DNA from: Pseudonocardia sp. T1-2H
GTDB taxonomy: Bacteria > Actinomycetota > Actinomycetes > Mycobacteriales > Pseudonocardiaceae
NCBI RefSeq assembly: GCF_038039215.1
Contig: NZ_JBBPCL010000001.1
Span: 2,170,001 to 2,234,000 of the forward strand
DNA: 64,000 bases
Reading direction: 5' to 3'
Shown: piece after piece, positions 1-10,200 of the stretch
Layout of the letters: each line of letters starts with the position of its first letter
Position numbering within the stretch: the stretch's first letter is position 1
Notes under the pieces: generated by a model
The model's input: the letters and a program-made list of their open reading frames with translations, nothing else
Databases searched by the model: none
What the model was told of the DNA's origin: nothing
Translations under genes and position numbers: made by a program

Positions 1-1
1 C

Positions 2-157
2 GGGCATCACGACGGAACCGACAGCATGACCATTCCCGAGAAACCGATCCGGCGCCGCATTCAGGACATGCCGAGCTTCGTCGTCACCCGCGGTGGCGAG
101 TACTGCTTCCTTCCCGGTCTGCGCGCCGTGCGCTGGCTCGCCGGCCTGGACGACTGA
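2..157 (+). CDS. Dyp-type peroxidase, C-terminal fragment (5' end outside window)
   Basis: An open frame enters from the left edge and ends at TGA 155-157. The visible tail carries SMTIPEKPIRRR and GEYCFLPGLRAVRWLA, which resemble the C-terminus of dye-decolourising (Dyp-type) heme peroxidases. No catalytic GXXDG motif or proximal His is visible because only about 51 codons are present. A catalase-like gene follows 124 bp downstream on the same strand, so a peroxide-handling pair is plausible. The family call rests on the tail alone. Confidence 0.6.
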   Translation, partial: GHHDGTDSMTIPEKPIRRRIQDMPSFVVTRGGEYCFLPGLRAVRWLAGLDD

Positions 158-281
158 TCACATCGAGCCGGTACCGGACCAGGCAGCGTCTCCGGCGGTC
201 GGCAGCCCGCCGATACGACCCCCGACTCGAACCCCCGGCGTCCGCGCACGCGGGAGCCAGTAGACGAGAAAGGTCGATCTC

Positions 282-1421
282 ATGGCGCCACGGTTCGTCC
301 CCTACACCCCGGACGTCGACGTCGCCGAGCCGCACTTCGACGAGAAGCTGAAGACGGTGATCGAGAAGACGGAGAGCTACATCGCCGAGTCGGTCACGGC
401 CGAGGGCACCGGGCGGGCGGTCCGGGACGCGCACGCCAAGGGGTACGGAGTGGTGCGGGGGGAGGTCGAGATCCTCGACGGGCTCCCCGCCGAGTACGCG
501 CAGGGCATCTACGCCACCCCGGGCAGGCACGATGCGCTCATCCGCTTCTCCAACGGTTCCCCCCACGCCGGCGCCGACGCGCGGCTCGGCACGGCGATCG
601 GGCTGGCGCTGAAGATGTTCGACATCGACGGCCCGACCCTGCTCGACGACGAGCCGGATACGCGCACCTTCGACTACGCCAACATCAACGGTCCGATCTT
701 CTTCTGCAACACGGTGGACCACTACCTGTTCATCCAGGAACTCTTCCTCGAAGCGCCGACCTACTTCGCCCAGGGACGCCCCGGAGCGCACCGCTTCTTC
801 AGCGACTTCATCACCGGCAAGGGGACGCTCGACCAAGCGGACTGGGCCTGGGACGAGCTCCTGGCCATGATGAGGCTGAAGCAGATCCCTGCGGTCAACG
901 TGCTGCTGTCGAGCTACTGGACGATGGGGGCGGTCCGGCACGGCGACTACATCGCCAAGGTCCGCATCGCCCCGGACCCGGTCTTCGCCGACGCAGTCGT
1001 CCGGCGCAGCATCGATCCCGGTGCGGCGGCGGAGGTGATCCGGCCCGCCCTGGTGGCCGAGCTGCAGGAGCGCCCCTACGAGTTCGACATCCAGGTCCAG
1101 CTGTGCACCGATCTGCAGCGGATGCCGGTGCAGGACGTCACCGTGGAGTGGCCCGAGACGCTGTCTCCCTCCGTGACGGTGGCCAAGCTCCGCCTCCCGC
1201 AGCAGGACATCTCAGGCGAGGACAACCTCGAGAAGATGGATGCCCTCTCCTTCACCCCCTGGCGGGTCACGGCTGACCACGCCCCCCTCGGCAACATCAT
1301 GCGGGCCCGCAAGGAGGTCTACCGCCACTCGTCCCTCCTGCGCCACCAGCTCAACCAGCAGGCGCGCGCGGAACCCCGCAGCGCCGACGACGTGCTGCCC
1401 GCGGCCCACCAGGTCAGCTGA
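282..1421 (+). CDS. catalase-like heme protein
   Basis: A 379-residue protein of the catalase-related (small, catalase-like fold) family. HAKGYGVVRGE (His51) matches the catalytic-His region of heme catalases and ALIRFSNG near residue 86 matches their RFST-type heme-pocket strand. It is shorter than classical clade catalases (about 480 residues or more) and lacks the C-terminal flavodoxin-like domain. It may act as a catalase or an organic peroxidase on a bound substrate; the exact reaction cannot be read from the sequence. The ATG start is preceded by GAGAAAGG. It follows the peroxidase fragment and precedes a transporter by about 140 bp. Confidence 0.8.
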   Translation: MAPRFVPYTPDVDVAEPHFDEKLKTVIEKTESYIAESVTAEGTGRAVRDAHAKGYGVVRGEVEILDGLPAEYAQGIYATPGRHDALIRFSNGSPHAGADARLGTAIGLALKMFDIDGPTLLDDEPDTRTFDYANINGPIFFCNTVDHYLFIQELFLEAPTYFAQGRPGAHRFFSDFITGKGTLDQADWAWDELLAMMRLKQIPAVNVLLSSYWTMGAVRHGDYIAKVRIAPDPVFADAVVRRSIDPGAAAEVIRPALVAELQERPYEFDIQVQLCTDLQRMPVQDVTVEWPETLSPSVTVAKLRLPQQDISGEDNLEKMDALSFTPWRVTADHAPLGNIMRARKEVYRHSSLLRHQLNQQARAEPRSADDVLPAAHQVS

Positions 1422-1562
1422 GAGGCCGGCCGGAGGGCGAGAACAACACTGCCGGCACGCGCCCACGGAGGCCTTCTCCTCCTGCGCGCCGCACCGCGTG
1501 CAGCTCGACCTGGATCCGACAGCTGACGCGCAGCACGTCCGGCGCAACGATCGGAAGACGAC

Positions 1563-2558
1563 ATGAGCTATCTACAGACGCTGCAGAACCTGTTCACGCT
1601 CACCTTCGTGGTCACGAGCATGGCCGCCATGGGCCTGAGCCTGACGGTCGCTCAGATCCTGCAACCGCTCAAGAACGTGCGGTTGGTGACCCTGGCGTTG
1701 GTCGCGAACTTCATCATCGTGCCCGCCGTGGGCTTCGCCTTGTCCCGGATCATCCCGCTCGACCAGGACGTGCAGATCGGGCTGCTGCTCGTGGCCACGG
1801 CAGCCGGCGCGCCCTTCCTGCCCAAGCTCGCCCTCATCGCCAAGGCGAACGTCGCATTCGCGGTCGGGCTGATGACGCTGCTGATGCTCGTCACGATCGT
1901 CTACCTGCCCGTCGTGCTGCCCCTGCTGTTGCCGGGGGTCAAGGTCAGTGCCGGGCCCATCGCGCTGTCGCTGATCGTGACGATGCTCCTCCCGCTGCTC
2001 ATCGGACTGCTCGTCAAGGCGAGATACGCAGGAGCTGCGCAGGCCCTGCAACCCCCACTCGCGCAGATCTCGACGATCAGCCTGGCACTGCTCCTGGTCC
2101 TGATGCTGGGGCTCAACGTCAAGAACGTGATCGCACTGTTCGGTACCGGCGCGATCATCGCGACCATACTGTTGATCGCGCTCTCGCTCATCGGGGGTTA
2201 CCTGCTGGGGGGGCCACGGGCAGACACCAAGCAGGTGTTGTCCCTCGGCACCGGCCAACGCAACCTGTCGGCCGCCTTCATCATCGCGACCGGCAACTTT
2301 GCCGACCGGCCGAACGTGCTGGTCTACCTGGCAGCGGCCGGACTGGTGGGCATGTTCGTCCTGTTCCCGACCGCAGCAGAATTCGGCAAGCGAGCGGAGC
2401 GCCGGACCAACGGTGGTGAGCCTGCGGCTGAACGAGCGGGTCGTTCTGCAGTCGGGGCCGCCGACGCCACACCGATCGTCGGCGAGAACCCGATTCCTCA
2501 GCAACGCAAGCCGCATCGCCTGCGTGACTTGGCGCACCCCCGGAAGCATCAAGCCTAG
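1563..2558 (+). CDS. bile acid:sodium symporter (BASS) family transporter
   Basis: A 331-residue integral membrane protein with roughly nine hydrophobic segments up to about residue 275, including the conserved small-residue motif LSLGTGQRNLSAAF typical of BASS-family Na+-coupled organic-anion transporters. The last 55 or so residues are hydrophilic and rich in Arg, Pro and Ala, longer than usual for the family and probably cytosolic. The substrate is unknown. It ends about 170 bp from a convergent SDR gene, with an inverted repeat between them. Confidence 0.8.
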   Translation: MSYLQTLQNLFTLTFVVTSMAAMGLSLTVAQILQPLKNVRLVTLALVANFIIVPAVGFALSRIIPLDQDVQIGLLLVATAAGAPFLPKLALIAKANVAFAVGLMTLLMLVTIVYLPVVLPLLLPGVKVSAGPIALSLIVTMLLPLLIGLLVKARYAGAAQALQPPLAQISTISLALLLVLMLGLNVKNVIALFGTGAIIATILLIALSLIGGYLLGGPRADTKQVLSLGTGQRNLSAAFIIATGNFADRPNVLVYLAAAGLVGMFVLFPTAAEFGKRAERRTNGGEPAAERAGRSAVGAADATPIVGENPIPQQRKPHRLRDLAHPRKHQA

Positions 2559-2595
2559 TTGCTCAACTTGCTACCCAGGCTTGTCGCCAACGACC

Positions 2596-2641
2596 GAGGC
2601 CCCGGTCCCGGGCTCCGTCCGGAGCCTGTGACCAGGGCCTC
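2596..2641. terminator. nested inverted repeat between convergent genes
   Basis: Outer arms GAGGCCC (2596-2602) and GGGCCTC (2635-2641) enclose inner arms GGCTCC (2611-2616) and GGAGCC (2621-2626) with a 4-base loop. It lies between the convergent BASS and SDR genes, where a bidirectional terminator would be expected. No T-run follows, as is common in high-GC actinobacteria. Confidence 0.45.
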
Positions 2642-2729
2642 TGGTGGTCGGGGCGGCGCGAGCGAGGCCAGCCGAACGGGCCTACCCCGCCGTGAAGTGC
2701 AGCCCCGCGCCTGCCCCGCCCGGCGGGGC

Positions 2730-3626
2730 TCAGGTGATCGGGGATCCGCCGGTGACGCCGAGGACCTCCGAGGTCATGTAGCTCGACTCCTGCGAGGCCA
2801 GGAACACGTAGAACGGGGCCAGCTCGGCGGGCTGCGCGGCCCGGCCCATGGGCGCCTGCGCCCCGAACGACTCCAGCTTCTTCTCGTCCATCGTGGCCGG
2901 GATCAATGGGGTCCAGACCGGTCCGGGTGCGACGGAGTTGGCCCGGATCCCGCGGTCGACGAGGTTGTGCCCCAGGCCCTTGGTGAAGTTCACGATCGCC
3001 GCCTTCGACGTGGCGTAGTCCAGCAGGTGCGGGGAGGGCTGGAACGCCTGCACCGACGAGGTCGTGATCACCGACGAGCCGGGCGGCATGTGCGGTACCG
3101 CCGCCTTGGACAACCAGAACAACGGGTAGACGTTGGTCTTCATCACCCGGTCGAACTGCTCGCTGGTGATGTCGTCGATCCCGCCGTCCTGCGACATCTG
3201 GTAGGCCGCGTTGCTCACCAGGACGTCGATCCGGCCGAACTCGCGCACCGCCCGCTCCACGACCTCGCGGCAGTTGTGCTCCTCGCGGAGGTCGACCGGC
3301 ATCGTGACCGCGGTCCGCCCGGCGTCGCGCACCCAGCATGCGGTCTCCTCGGCGTCGTCCTTCTCCGCCTCCAGGTGGGTGATGAGCACGTCGGCGCCCT
3401 CGCGGGCGAACGCGATCGCGACCGCCCGCCCGATCCCGGAGTCGCCTCCGGTGATCACCGTCTTCTTCCCCTCGAGCCGTCCGGTTCCGCGGTAGGTCTG
3501 CTCACCGTGGTCCGGCCGGACGTCCATGTCGGCGGTGCGTCCCGGGTGCTCGATGCTCTCGTTGCCGCTGCCGGGCGCCGCGTGCTGCTCGGTCGGGTCC
3601 TGCTGGGTGAACTGATCCTTGGCCAT
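2730..3626 (-). CDS. SDR family oxidoreductase (general-stress YhdF/YdaD type)
   Basis: A 298-residue short-chain dehydrogenase with a hydrophilic N-terminal extension of about 50 residues, a feature of the stress-associated YdaD/YhdF/GSP39-like group. The NAD(P)-binding motif TGGDSGIG sits at 59-66, NAAYQ at 139-143 and the catalytic YATSK at 204-208. The substrate is unknown. The ATG at 3626 is preceded by GGAGG at good spacing. It is transcribed alone, convergent with the BASS gene. Confidence 0.88.
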   Translation of the reverse strand: MAKDQFTQQDPTEQHAAPGSGNESIEHPGRTADMDVRPDHGEQTYRGTGRLEGKKTVITGGDSGIGRAVAIAFAREGADVLITHLEAEKDDAEETACWVRDAGRTAVTMPVDLREEHNCREVVERAVREFGRIDVLVSNAAYQMSQDGGIDDITSEQFDRVMKTNVYPLFWLSKAAVPHMPPGSSVITTSSVQAFQPSPHLLDYATSKAAIVNFTKGLGHNLVDRGIRANSVAPGPVWTPLIPATMDEKKLESFGAQAPMGRAAQPAELAPFYVFLASQESSYMTSEVLGVTGGSPIT

Positions 3627-3801
3627 CTCGCGCCTCCGGTGCTGAGTGATCGTCCGTCGGACACGACGTTCCCCACCCGCCGACGATCAACCCGCTCCCG
3701 CGGGACTTCCGGGTCGGGTGCCGGCTTTCGGTGGTCGTCCCGAGGGCATCCGACGGCCCGGCCCGGCTGCGCGGGACCCGGCGGCGGCAGGAAGGGTATC
3801 G

Positions 3802-4050
3802 ATGGACCCGGTACCGATCGTGCTGCACGAGGACGACGTCGGCCCGGAGTCGTGGAACGACCCCACACGAGGGAGCCTGGCCTTCCGCACCCTCTTCGGC
3901 GGCCCGGGCTCGCAGACCCGGCCTCCGCGGTGTTCATCCCGGGCGGGACCGACCACGGTGTCACGAACGTCGGAACCACGCCGGTGCGGCTGTTCTCCAC
4001 GGTGGCGGCCGACTCGTTCGACCAGGTCGAGTACCTCTTCGCGGCTGAGG
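3802..4050 (+). pseudogene. cupin-domain protein remnant (internal deletion and frame change)
   Basis: Two pieces of a small cupin can be read in different frames. The first piece (3802 to about 3912) begins MDPVPIVLHEDDVGPESW and ends LAFRTLFGG. The second (3921-4050) reads ASAVFIPGGTDHGVTNVG and ends DSFDQVEYLF. The metal-binding middle, normally about 50 residues with the HxH motif, is missing, and the frame shifts by one or two bases at the junction. It is almost certainly non-functional. GGGTAT just upstream of the ATG could be an old promoter element. Confidence 0.6.
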
Positions 4051-4216
4051 CCCACGACGCGAGCGTGGTTGTTCGTAGTCCAGGAGGTCCCCTCGGATAC
4101 CCGCCGCGGCGGCCCCAACCACCGTTCCGCGGCCGGGCCACCGATCTGGCCCACGACGAGGACGCGCCGGGAGCGGCGTCGTGAGAAGGACCGCCGCGCC
4201 CGGGGACCGGTGCAGC

Positions 4217-4306
4217 GCCCTTCCTCGACCGGGCCGCCAGTACCGGGACGAACGGGTGCAGCCTGCGCACCTCCTGCACGAACGCGGCGTATCTGCAGCA
4301 CAGCTC
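4217..4306 (-). pseudogene. CYP152-like P450 remnant
   Basis: On the minus strand a 30-residue stretch, CCRYAAFVQEVRRLHPFVPV followed by LAARSRKGA, matches the I-helix to ExxR region of fatty-acid peroxygenase P450s (CYP152), whose consensus there is FVQEVRRFYPF. Nothing on either side continues the family: the heme-binding Cys loop and the N-terminal domain are absent. I read it as a decayed fragment abutting the cupin remnant. Confidence 0.45.
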
Positions 4307-6240
4307 CCCCGTGCACCCGTCCACGTCCCGCGTTCCCGCCCCGCGCGCGTGGCGGCGCGGCGCGGGTGCGGGCGGTCCGGCCGCCGCTTCGTCTGTACCA
4401 GCCGGACCTGAGGCCTTGGCCGGGGCGCGCTCCGACCCGACCCTGGCGATCGCCTTCCCCCGAGCCACGGCCGGGCCGGCGCCCCTGGTGGATCGTCTGC
4501 GGTTCGCCGCTCCTGACTGGTATCAGCGACGGTGGCTCGCGTCTCAGGTCTGCATGGGTCGAACCAGCTTCCGCGCCCGGCAACGCGCCCCGGACCGGGT
4601 CGTGCTCCGGTGGGCGCCGCTGCGGAACCTCGATCGGACCGACGCCGGCACCCATGGCGCCCGCGTCACCCGGTGCCCTGACCCGGCCCTGGTTCGACGT
4701 CCGACCGTCGATTCGCCGCGCGGCGATCGGGACGAGCCGGTCAAGTGAAATCCGGAGGGAAAGGGGGAGGAAACGTGGGGTCGATCGATTCGGTCTCCGT
4801 GGTCGAGCGCCGCTCGAAGGTGCTTGAATCGTTCCATTCTGCTCTGATCCCTTGTTGCGGTCGAGGTCGCAGATGTGCGGTTCCCGGCCGATTCGACCAT
4901 CCTTCTTCGAGGTCTCGTTGCGCGGTGGAAAGGGTGCGGCGCACGTTCGAGGGCGGTCGGCTCCGGATCGCTCGTCAGGCGTCGAGTGGCGTTCAGCCTC
5001 CCCGAATGACCTGTTCGCATCGGGGTGGAGGCGTCCTTCGGTCGATCGCAGGCTGCTCCCGATCGTTTGTGGGTGACACCGGGTGGACGATGAGTAATCG
5101 GATTGATTCCGTGGGTGAGATCTGCTCGACTCCTCCGGGTGGCAACCCAGGGTCGGACCCTCTTACGTACTCCTGCGTACAGAGAAGAGGACCTTTCTCG
5201 TGGTAGCGTCGCGCCGATCTTCATGCAGACAGTGTGGTCGAGGAGAAGATCAAGATGACCCTTGAGGGCCGCAGGGCCGCCATTGTCGCCGCCGGCGTCC
5301 GGGCCGTCACGCGTGGAGCGGATGACCGGAATTCTCTCTCGAACGAGGAGTGGACGCAGGCTCTGCCTCCGGGGTCGAGGCACGTCCTTCGTCGACGTCG
5401 CGGAAGGCGGTCGAGTGGAAGAATTCGTCTCCGAGGACGACCGCATCGTCGTGCGTCGGGCCGATCGTCAGCAGTTCTCACCGAATGAGGACCGGCCGGC
5501 GTGGCCGGCCCGTCTCCTCGGAGGCCGTGCCGGACGTCGGCGGAGAGAGCGAACGCTCGGACCGTGCTCCACGCCGGTGGCCCGGACCGCGGCGGTCGGT
5601 CGATGACGTCCAGGGGGGACCGTCTGATGCGCCCGGTGTAGCAGGGCGGTGATGACTCCCGGGTGTCGGTACAGCCGTTCCCGGTCGGCCTCTTCCGGGG
5701 CCCAGTGGTGTGAAGGACTCGTAGTAGCGGGACCGCGATGTCAGAGCAGGATTCAGGCCGCCACCGAGGTGGCCGCGAGGAGTACGCGTCCGGCGGACGT
5801 GGGGCCGAGCCCGCCCTGCACGGCGGCGGGGCCGCCCGGCGGAACCCCGAACGGCGGGCCGGCCGCGAGCGGGGGTGGGGGGTGGGCACCCCTCCGGGCC
5901 CGGCCCCGGGTTGCGAGGGGCATCCCCCTGGTGCCGTGGTGCCTGCCCCGTCCGTCGGGGGCGGAAATCCGACCGGGCCCCGTTCGACCTGCGATAACCC
6001 GCGCCGAGGAGTGCAGGTTCCCGATGCCCGGCGCGCCGCCGCCGACGCGCTCCGGGCGACGGGGGAGAACCCTCCTGCGACCCGGGGGACCACCCCGACG
6101 CCTCGGGTGTCGGCCCCATGGCCGCGTGCGGCCTCGCCGAGGACTCTCGTACCAGGTCGACGGCCAGTCGGTGGTCCGCCGCAGAAGGAGATCAAGCCAG
6201 GACAGCGCAGCGCACCTGCTGCTCATGAAGGGGGAGGGTC
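4307..6240. other. long stretch without a supportable gene
   Basis: About 1.9 kb upstream of the sbnA-led cluster. Open frames exist on both strands but have Arg/Pro/Ser-rich shadow composition and no recognisable domain. A possible broken small gene lies at about 5234-5560 on the plus strand: one frame begins MTLEGRRAAIVAAGVRAVTR and a second continues FVDVAEGGRVEEFVSEDD. I recognise neither. No rRNA, tRNA, IS element or clear promoter is seen. It may carry the control region of the biosynthetic cluster. Confidence 0.4.
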
Positions 6241-7221
6241 GTGCCGATCATCTCGGTTCCGCAGGAGTTCAACGAGGAGAAACTGTATGTGGACCTCGAG
6301 CCCGTCATCGGGCACAGGCTCTACCTGAAGTGCGAGGGATTCAACTTCGCCGGTTCCATCAAGCTCAAAGCCGCGACCGCCATGGTGGAGGCCGCCGAGC
6401 AGGAGGGCCGGCTGAGGCAGGGGTCGATCCTGGTCGAGTCCTCGTCCGGGAACCTGGGGGTCGCGCTCAGCATGATCGCGGCGAACAGGGGCTACCGGTT
6501 CGTCTGCGTCACCGACTCCCGCTGCAACCTGGCGACCCGCCGGCTGATGGAAGCGCTGGGCAGTGAGGTGCACGTGATCACCGAGCCGAACGCGAACGGT
6601 TTCCTCGGGGCCCGGCTCGACCACGTCCGTGCGCTGTGCGCCGGCGACAGCCGCTACCTGTGGCTCAACCAGTACGCCAACCCGGACGCCTGGAAGGCGC
6701 ACTTCCAGACGACGGCGCCGGCGATCGCAGAGGAGTTCCCTCGGCTCGACGTGCTGTTCGTGGGGGCGGGCACCACAGGAACGCTGATGGGCTGCGCGCG
6801 CTGGTTCCAGCAGTACCGGCCGCAGGTCCGCGTGGTCGCGATCGACGCGGTCGGCTCGGTGACCTTCGGTGCCGCGCCCTCCCGTCGGATGATCCCCGGC
6901 CTGGGGACGGGCGTCGTCCCGGAGATCTTCGACAGGTCCTACATCGACGAGGTGGTGTTCGTCGAGGAGGCCGACGCCATTGTGGCCTGCCACCGCCTGG
7001 CCGCGCGCGGGTTCCTGTTCGGCGGCTCCACCGGTACCGTCGTCAGCGGGGCCGCGAGCTGGCTGGACCGCAATGACGCCGGCCGCCTCACCTCGGTGAC
7101 GATCGCCCCGGATCTCGGCGAGCGCTACCTCGACACCGTCTACCAGACGAACTGGGTGCAGGAGCTCTACGGCGATGTCCTGTCCACCCCCGAGCGGGTC
7201 GACAAGACCCTGGTGGCCTGA
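6241..7221 (+). CDS. sbnA: 2,3-diaminopropionate biosynthesis protein SbnA (PLP-dependent ACEGA synthase)
   Basis: A 326-residue fold-type II PLP enzyme of the cysteine-synthase family, SbnA/VioB branch. In the known pathway SbnA joins O-phospho-L-serine and L-glutamate to N-(1-amino-1-carboxyethyl)-glutamate, which SbnB oxidises to L-2,3-diaminopropionate (DAP). The PLP Lys is in FAGSIKLKAA (K41), the substrate loop SSSGNLG at 67-73 and the phosphate-binding GAGTTG at 175-180. GTG start with AAGGGGGAGGG just upstream. It opens the cluster; its partner sbnB lies 9 kb downstream beyond two NRPS genes, so DAP is very likely a building block. Confidence 0.9.
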   Translation: MPIISVPQEFNEEKLYVDLEPVIGHRLYLKCEGFNFAGSIKLKAATAMVEAAEQEGRLRQGSILVESSSGNLGVALSMIAANRGYRFVCVTDSRCNLATRRLMEALGSEVHVITEPNANGFLGARLDHVRALCAGDSRYLWLNQYANPDAWKAHFQTTAPAIAEEFPRLDVLFVGAGTTGTLMGCARWFQQYRPQVRVVAIDAVGSVTFGAAPSRRMIPGLGTGVVPEIFDRSYIDEVVFVEEADAIVACHRLAARGFLFGGSTGTVVSGAASWLDRNDAGRLTSVTIAPDLGERYLDTVYQTNWVQELYGDVLSTPERVDKTLVA

Positions 7222-7224
7222 GCC

Positions 7225-10200
7225 ATGTCCTTCACTCCGCAGTCCGCAGGCAACACCGTCGCCGGCGACACGCCGGTGACGGTGCTACCGAGCGTGGGCC
7301 CCCGTACGGGGACAGCCCTGTCCGAGCTCGTGCTCGTCGACCAGCACGAGGCCCAGGGATGGCGGGTTCGCCGGAACGAGCGGCTCGACACCGTCTTCGA
7401 GGAGCGGTGCGACTGGATCCGCGAGTACGGCCGGCCCGGCCAGCTCGCCGTCGACGCGGACGGTCTGTCGCTGACCTACGACGAGCTCGAGATGCGGGCC
7501 AACCGGCTCGCCCGGTACCTCCGGCTGCACGGTGCCGTGGCGGGGGACCGGATCGCGCTGCTGTTCGACCAGCGCGTCGAGGCCTACGTCGGCCTCCTGG
7601 CGGTACTGAAGATCAGCGGCACCTGCGTGCCGCTCGACGTGGACGCCCCCGCCGAGCGGACGGCCTATGTCGTCGCTGACGCCGGGGCGCGGATCGTCCT
7701 GTCCCGGTCCCACCTGCGCGGGCGGGTCGAGAGCACCGAGTTCCTGAGGACGACCGGCGCCGTGCTGATCTCGATCGACGAGGCGGCGCCGCTGATCGCG
7801 GAGATGAGCGGGACCCGGCTGCAGCCGGCCGAGCGCGGCAGCCATGAGGGCCGTCCGGCCTACATCGCCTACGGCACGGGCTCCGGGGGCTGGCTCGAGG
7901 GCGTCGGGATCGACCACCGGAGCATCGCGAACTTCGCCCGCGTCGCCTCCGAGATCTACGGCATCCGCGGGCTTCGCCTCTTCCAGGGGCAGACGCCCGC
8001 CTCCGGCGGGTCCGTCGCCGAGGTCTGGGTGGCCTGGGCCGCGGGCGCGACGCTCGTCCCCGCTCCCGACGGCGCCGCGCTGCGTGGCCGGGACCTGCAT
8101 GCCTTCCTCTCCGCGAAGCGTGTCAGCGCGCTGTCCACCACCCCGACGCTGTTGGCCACGCTCGAGGACGACCTGCCCGACCTCCGGTTCCTGCTGGTCT
8201 CCGGCGAGGCGTGCCCGCAGAGCCTGATCGCCCGCTGGCACCGCAACGGCCGGCGCTTCCTCAACGCCTACACGCCGTCCGAAGCGACGGTCCCCGCCAC
8301 CTGGACCGAGGTGCACCCCGACAAGCCGGTCACCATCGGTGTGCCGCTGCCCACCTACGCGACCGCGGTCCTGGACCCCGGCGTCCCCCGCCGGGCGCTC
8401 CCGCACGGCGAGACCGGCGAGCTCGCCGTCGCCGGGATCGGGCTGGCCTGCGGCTACCCCGAGCACAACGCCCTCACCGCCGCCGCGTTCGTCGACGACT
8501 TCATGGGCATCCCGGGCAACCCGTCGGGAAGGATCTACCGCACCGGCGATCTGGGTCGGGTCAACGACGCCGGCGAGATCGAGTACCGCGGCCGGCTCGA
8601 CCGGCAGGTCCACCTCGGGGGCGAGCGCGTCGACCTCACCGAGATCGAGTCCGCGATGCTCGCCGTTCCCGGGATCGCGGCCGCGGTGGTCGGCGCCTAC
8701 GAGGCCGCGGCGGGCGACATCGAGCTCATCGGCTACTACACCCTTCGCGCGGACACCTCGGACCTCGCCGACCAGGTGATCCACTCGTGGCTGCGCGAGC
8801 GGCTGGCGCCGCACCACGTGCCTGCCCGCCTCGAGCGCCTCGACGCCATCCCGATGACACCGCAGGGCCTCACCGACCGAGAGAACCTTCCGGCGCCCGG
8901 GGCGCGCGGATTCCGTTCGACGCCGTTTCCGCGGACGGCGCCCGCCGCGCCCGTCGCGCCTTCCGGCGCGGACGAGGTGGAGCGGCTGCGTACCGAGAAC
9001 GCCCGGCTGCTCGCGCAGTTGGACAAGCTGCGCGCCCAGACCGGGGCCGGGCCCGTCATCGAGCTGTCGGCGCCCGCGCCGGCCGCCCTCCTGCAGCCGC
9101 CCACGCCGGTGCCCGCCCCGATCGCGGCGCCCGCGCCGCCGTCGTCCTCGACGACCGAGGAGGCGCTCGCGGCGGTGCTGGCGGAGGTGCTGGACGTCGA
9201 GCAGGTGTCTGTCGACAGCCACTTCTTCGACGACCTGGGCGCGGACTCGATGGTGATGGCGCGGTTCTGCGCGCGGCTGCGCAAGCGGGACGACCTGCCG
9301 ACGGTGTCGATGAAGGACGTCTACGCGCGGCCGACGCTCCGCGGCCTGGCGACGGCGTTCGCCCCCGCAGCCCCTGCCCCGGTCGTGCCGGCGGCTCCGG
9401 CGCCCACCGCGGCCCCGGTCGCGGCGGGTCTGGCCGCGGTGCTGGCGGAGGTGCTGGACGTCGAGCAGGTGTCCGTCGACAGCCACTTCTTCGACGACCT
9501 CGGCGCGGACTCGATGGTGATGGCGCGGTTCTGCGCGCGGCTGCGCAAGCGGGACGACCTGCCGACGGTGTCGATGAAGGACGTCTACGCGCGGCCGACG
9601 CTCCGCGGCCTGGCCACGGCGTTCGCCCCCGCAGCCCCTGCCCCGGTCGTGCCGGCGGCTCCGGCGCCCACCGCGGCCCCGGTCGCGGCGGGTCTGGCCG
9701 CGGTGCTGGCGGAGGTGCTGGACGTCGAGCAGGTGTCCGTCGACAGCCACTTCTTCGACGACCTCGGTGCGGACTCGATGGTGATGGCGCGGTTCTGCGC
9801 GCGGCTGCGCAAGCGGGACGACCTGCCGACGGTGTCGATGAAGGACATCTACGCGCAGCCGACGCTCCGCGGCCTGGCCACGACGCTCGGGGACGGCCTG
9901 CCCGCTCCCGCCCAACCGTCGGCCCCGGCGCCGACCGAGACGCTACCCACGGCCGAGTGTGCCTCGGTGTCGACCGGCACGCCGCCGGCGGCCGAGGTTG
10001 TCAAGCCGGCCACCACCCGGGAGTACGTCCTCTGTGCAGTGCTCCAGGCGCTCATCTTCCTGGGCTACAGCTATCTCGCCGCGACCATCTTCGAGCAGTC
10101 CTTCCTGTGGATCTCCCTCGGTCAGGGGCTGCTCGACTACTACGTGCGGGCGGTGGGGGTGGGGGCCGTGACCTTCGCCATCGCGTGCACTCTCCCGATC

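Noticed and set aside
5234..5606. Small plus-strand gene split between two frames
   Set aside because: Each half has somewhat protein-like composition, but I recognise no family and see no good reason for the join; kept only as a remark in the intergenic entry.
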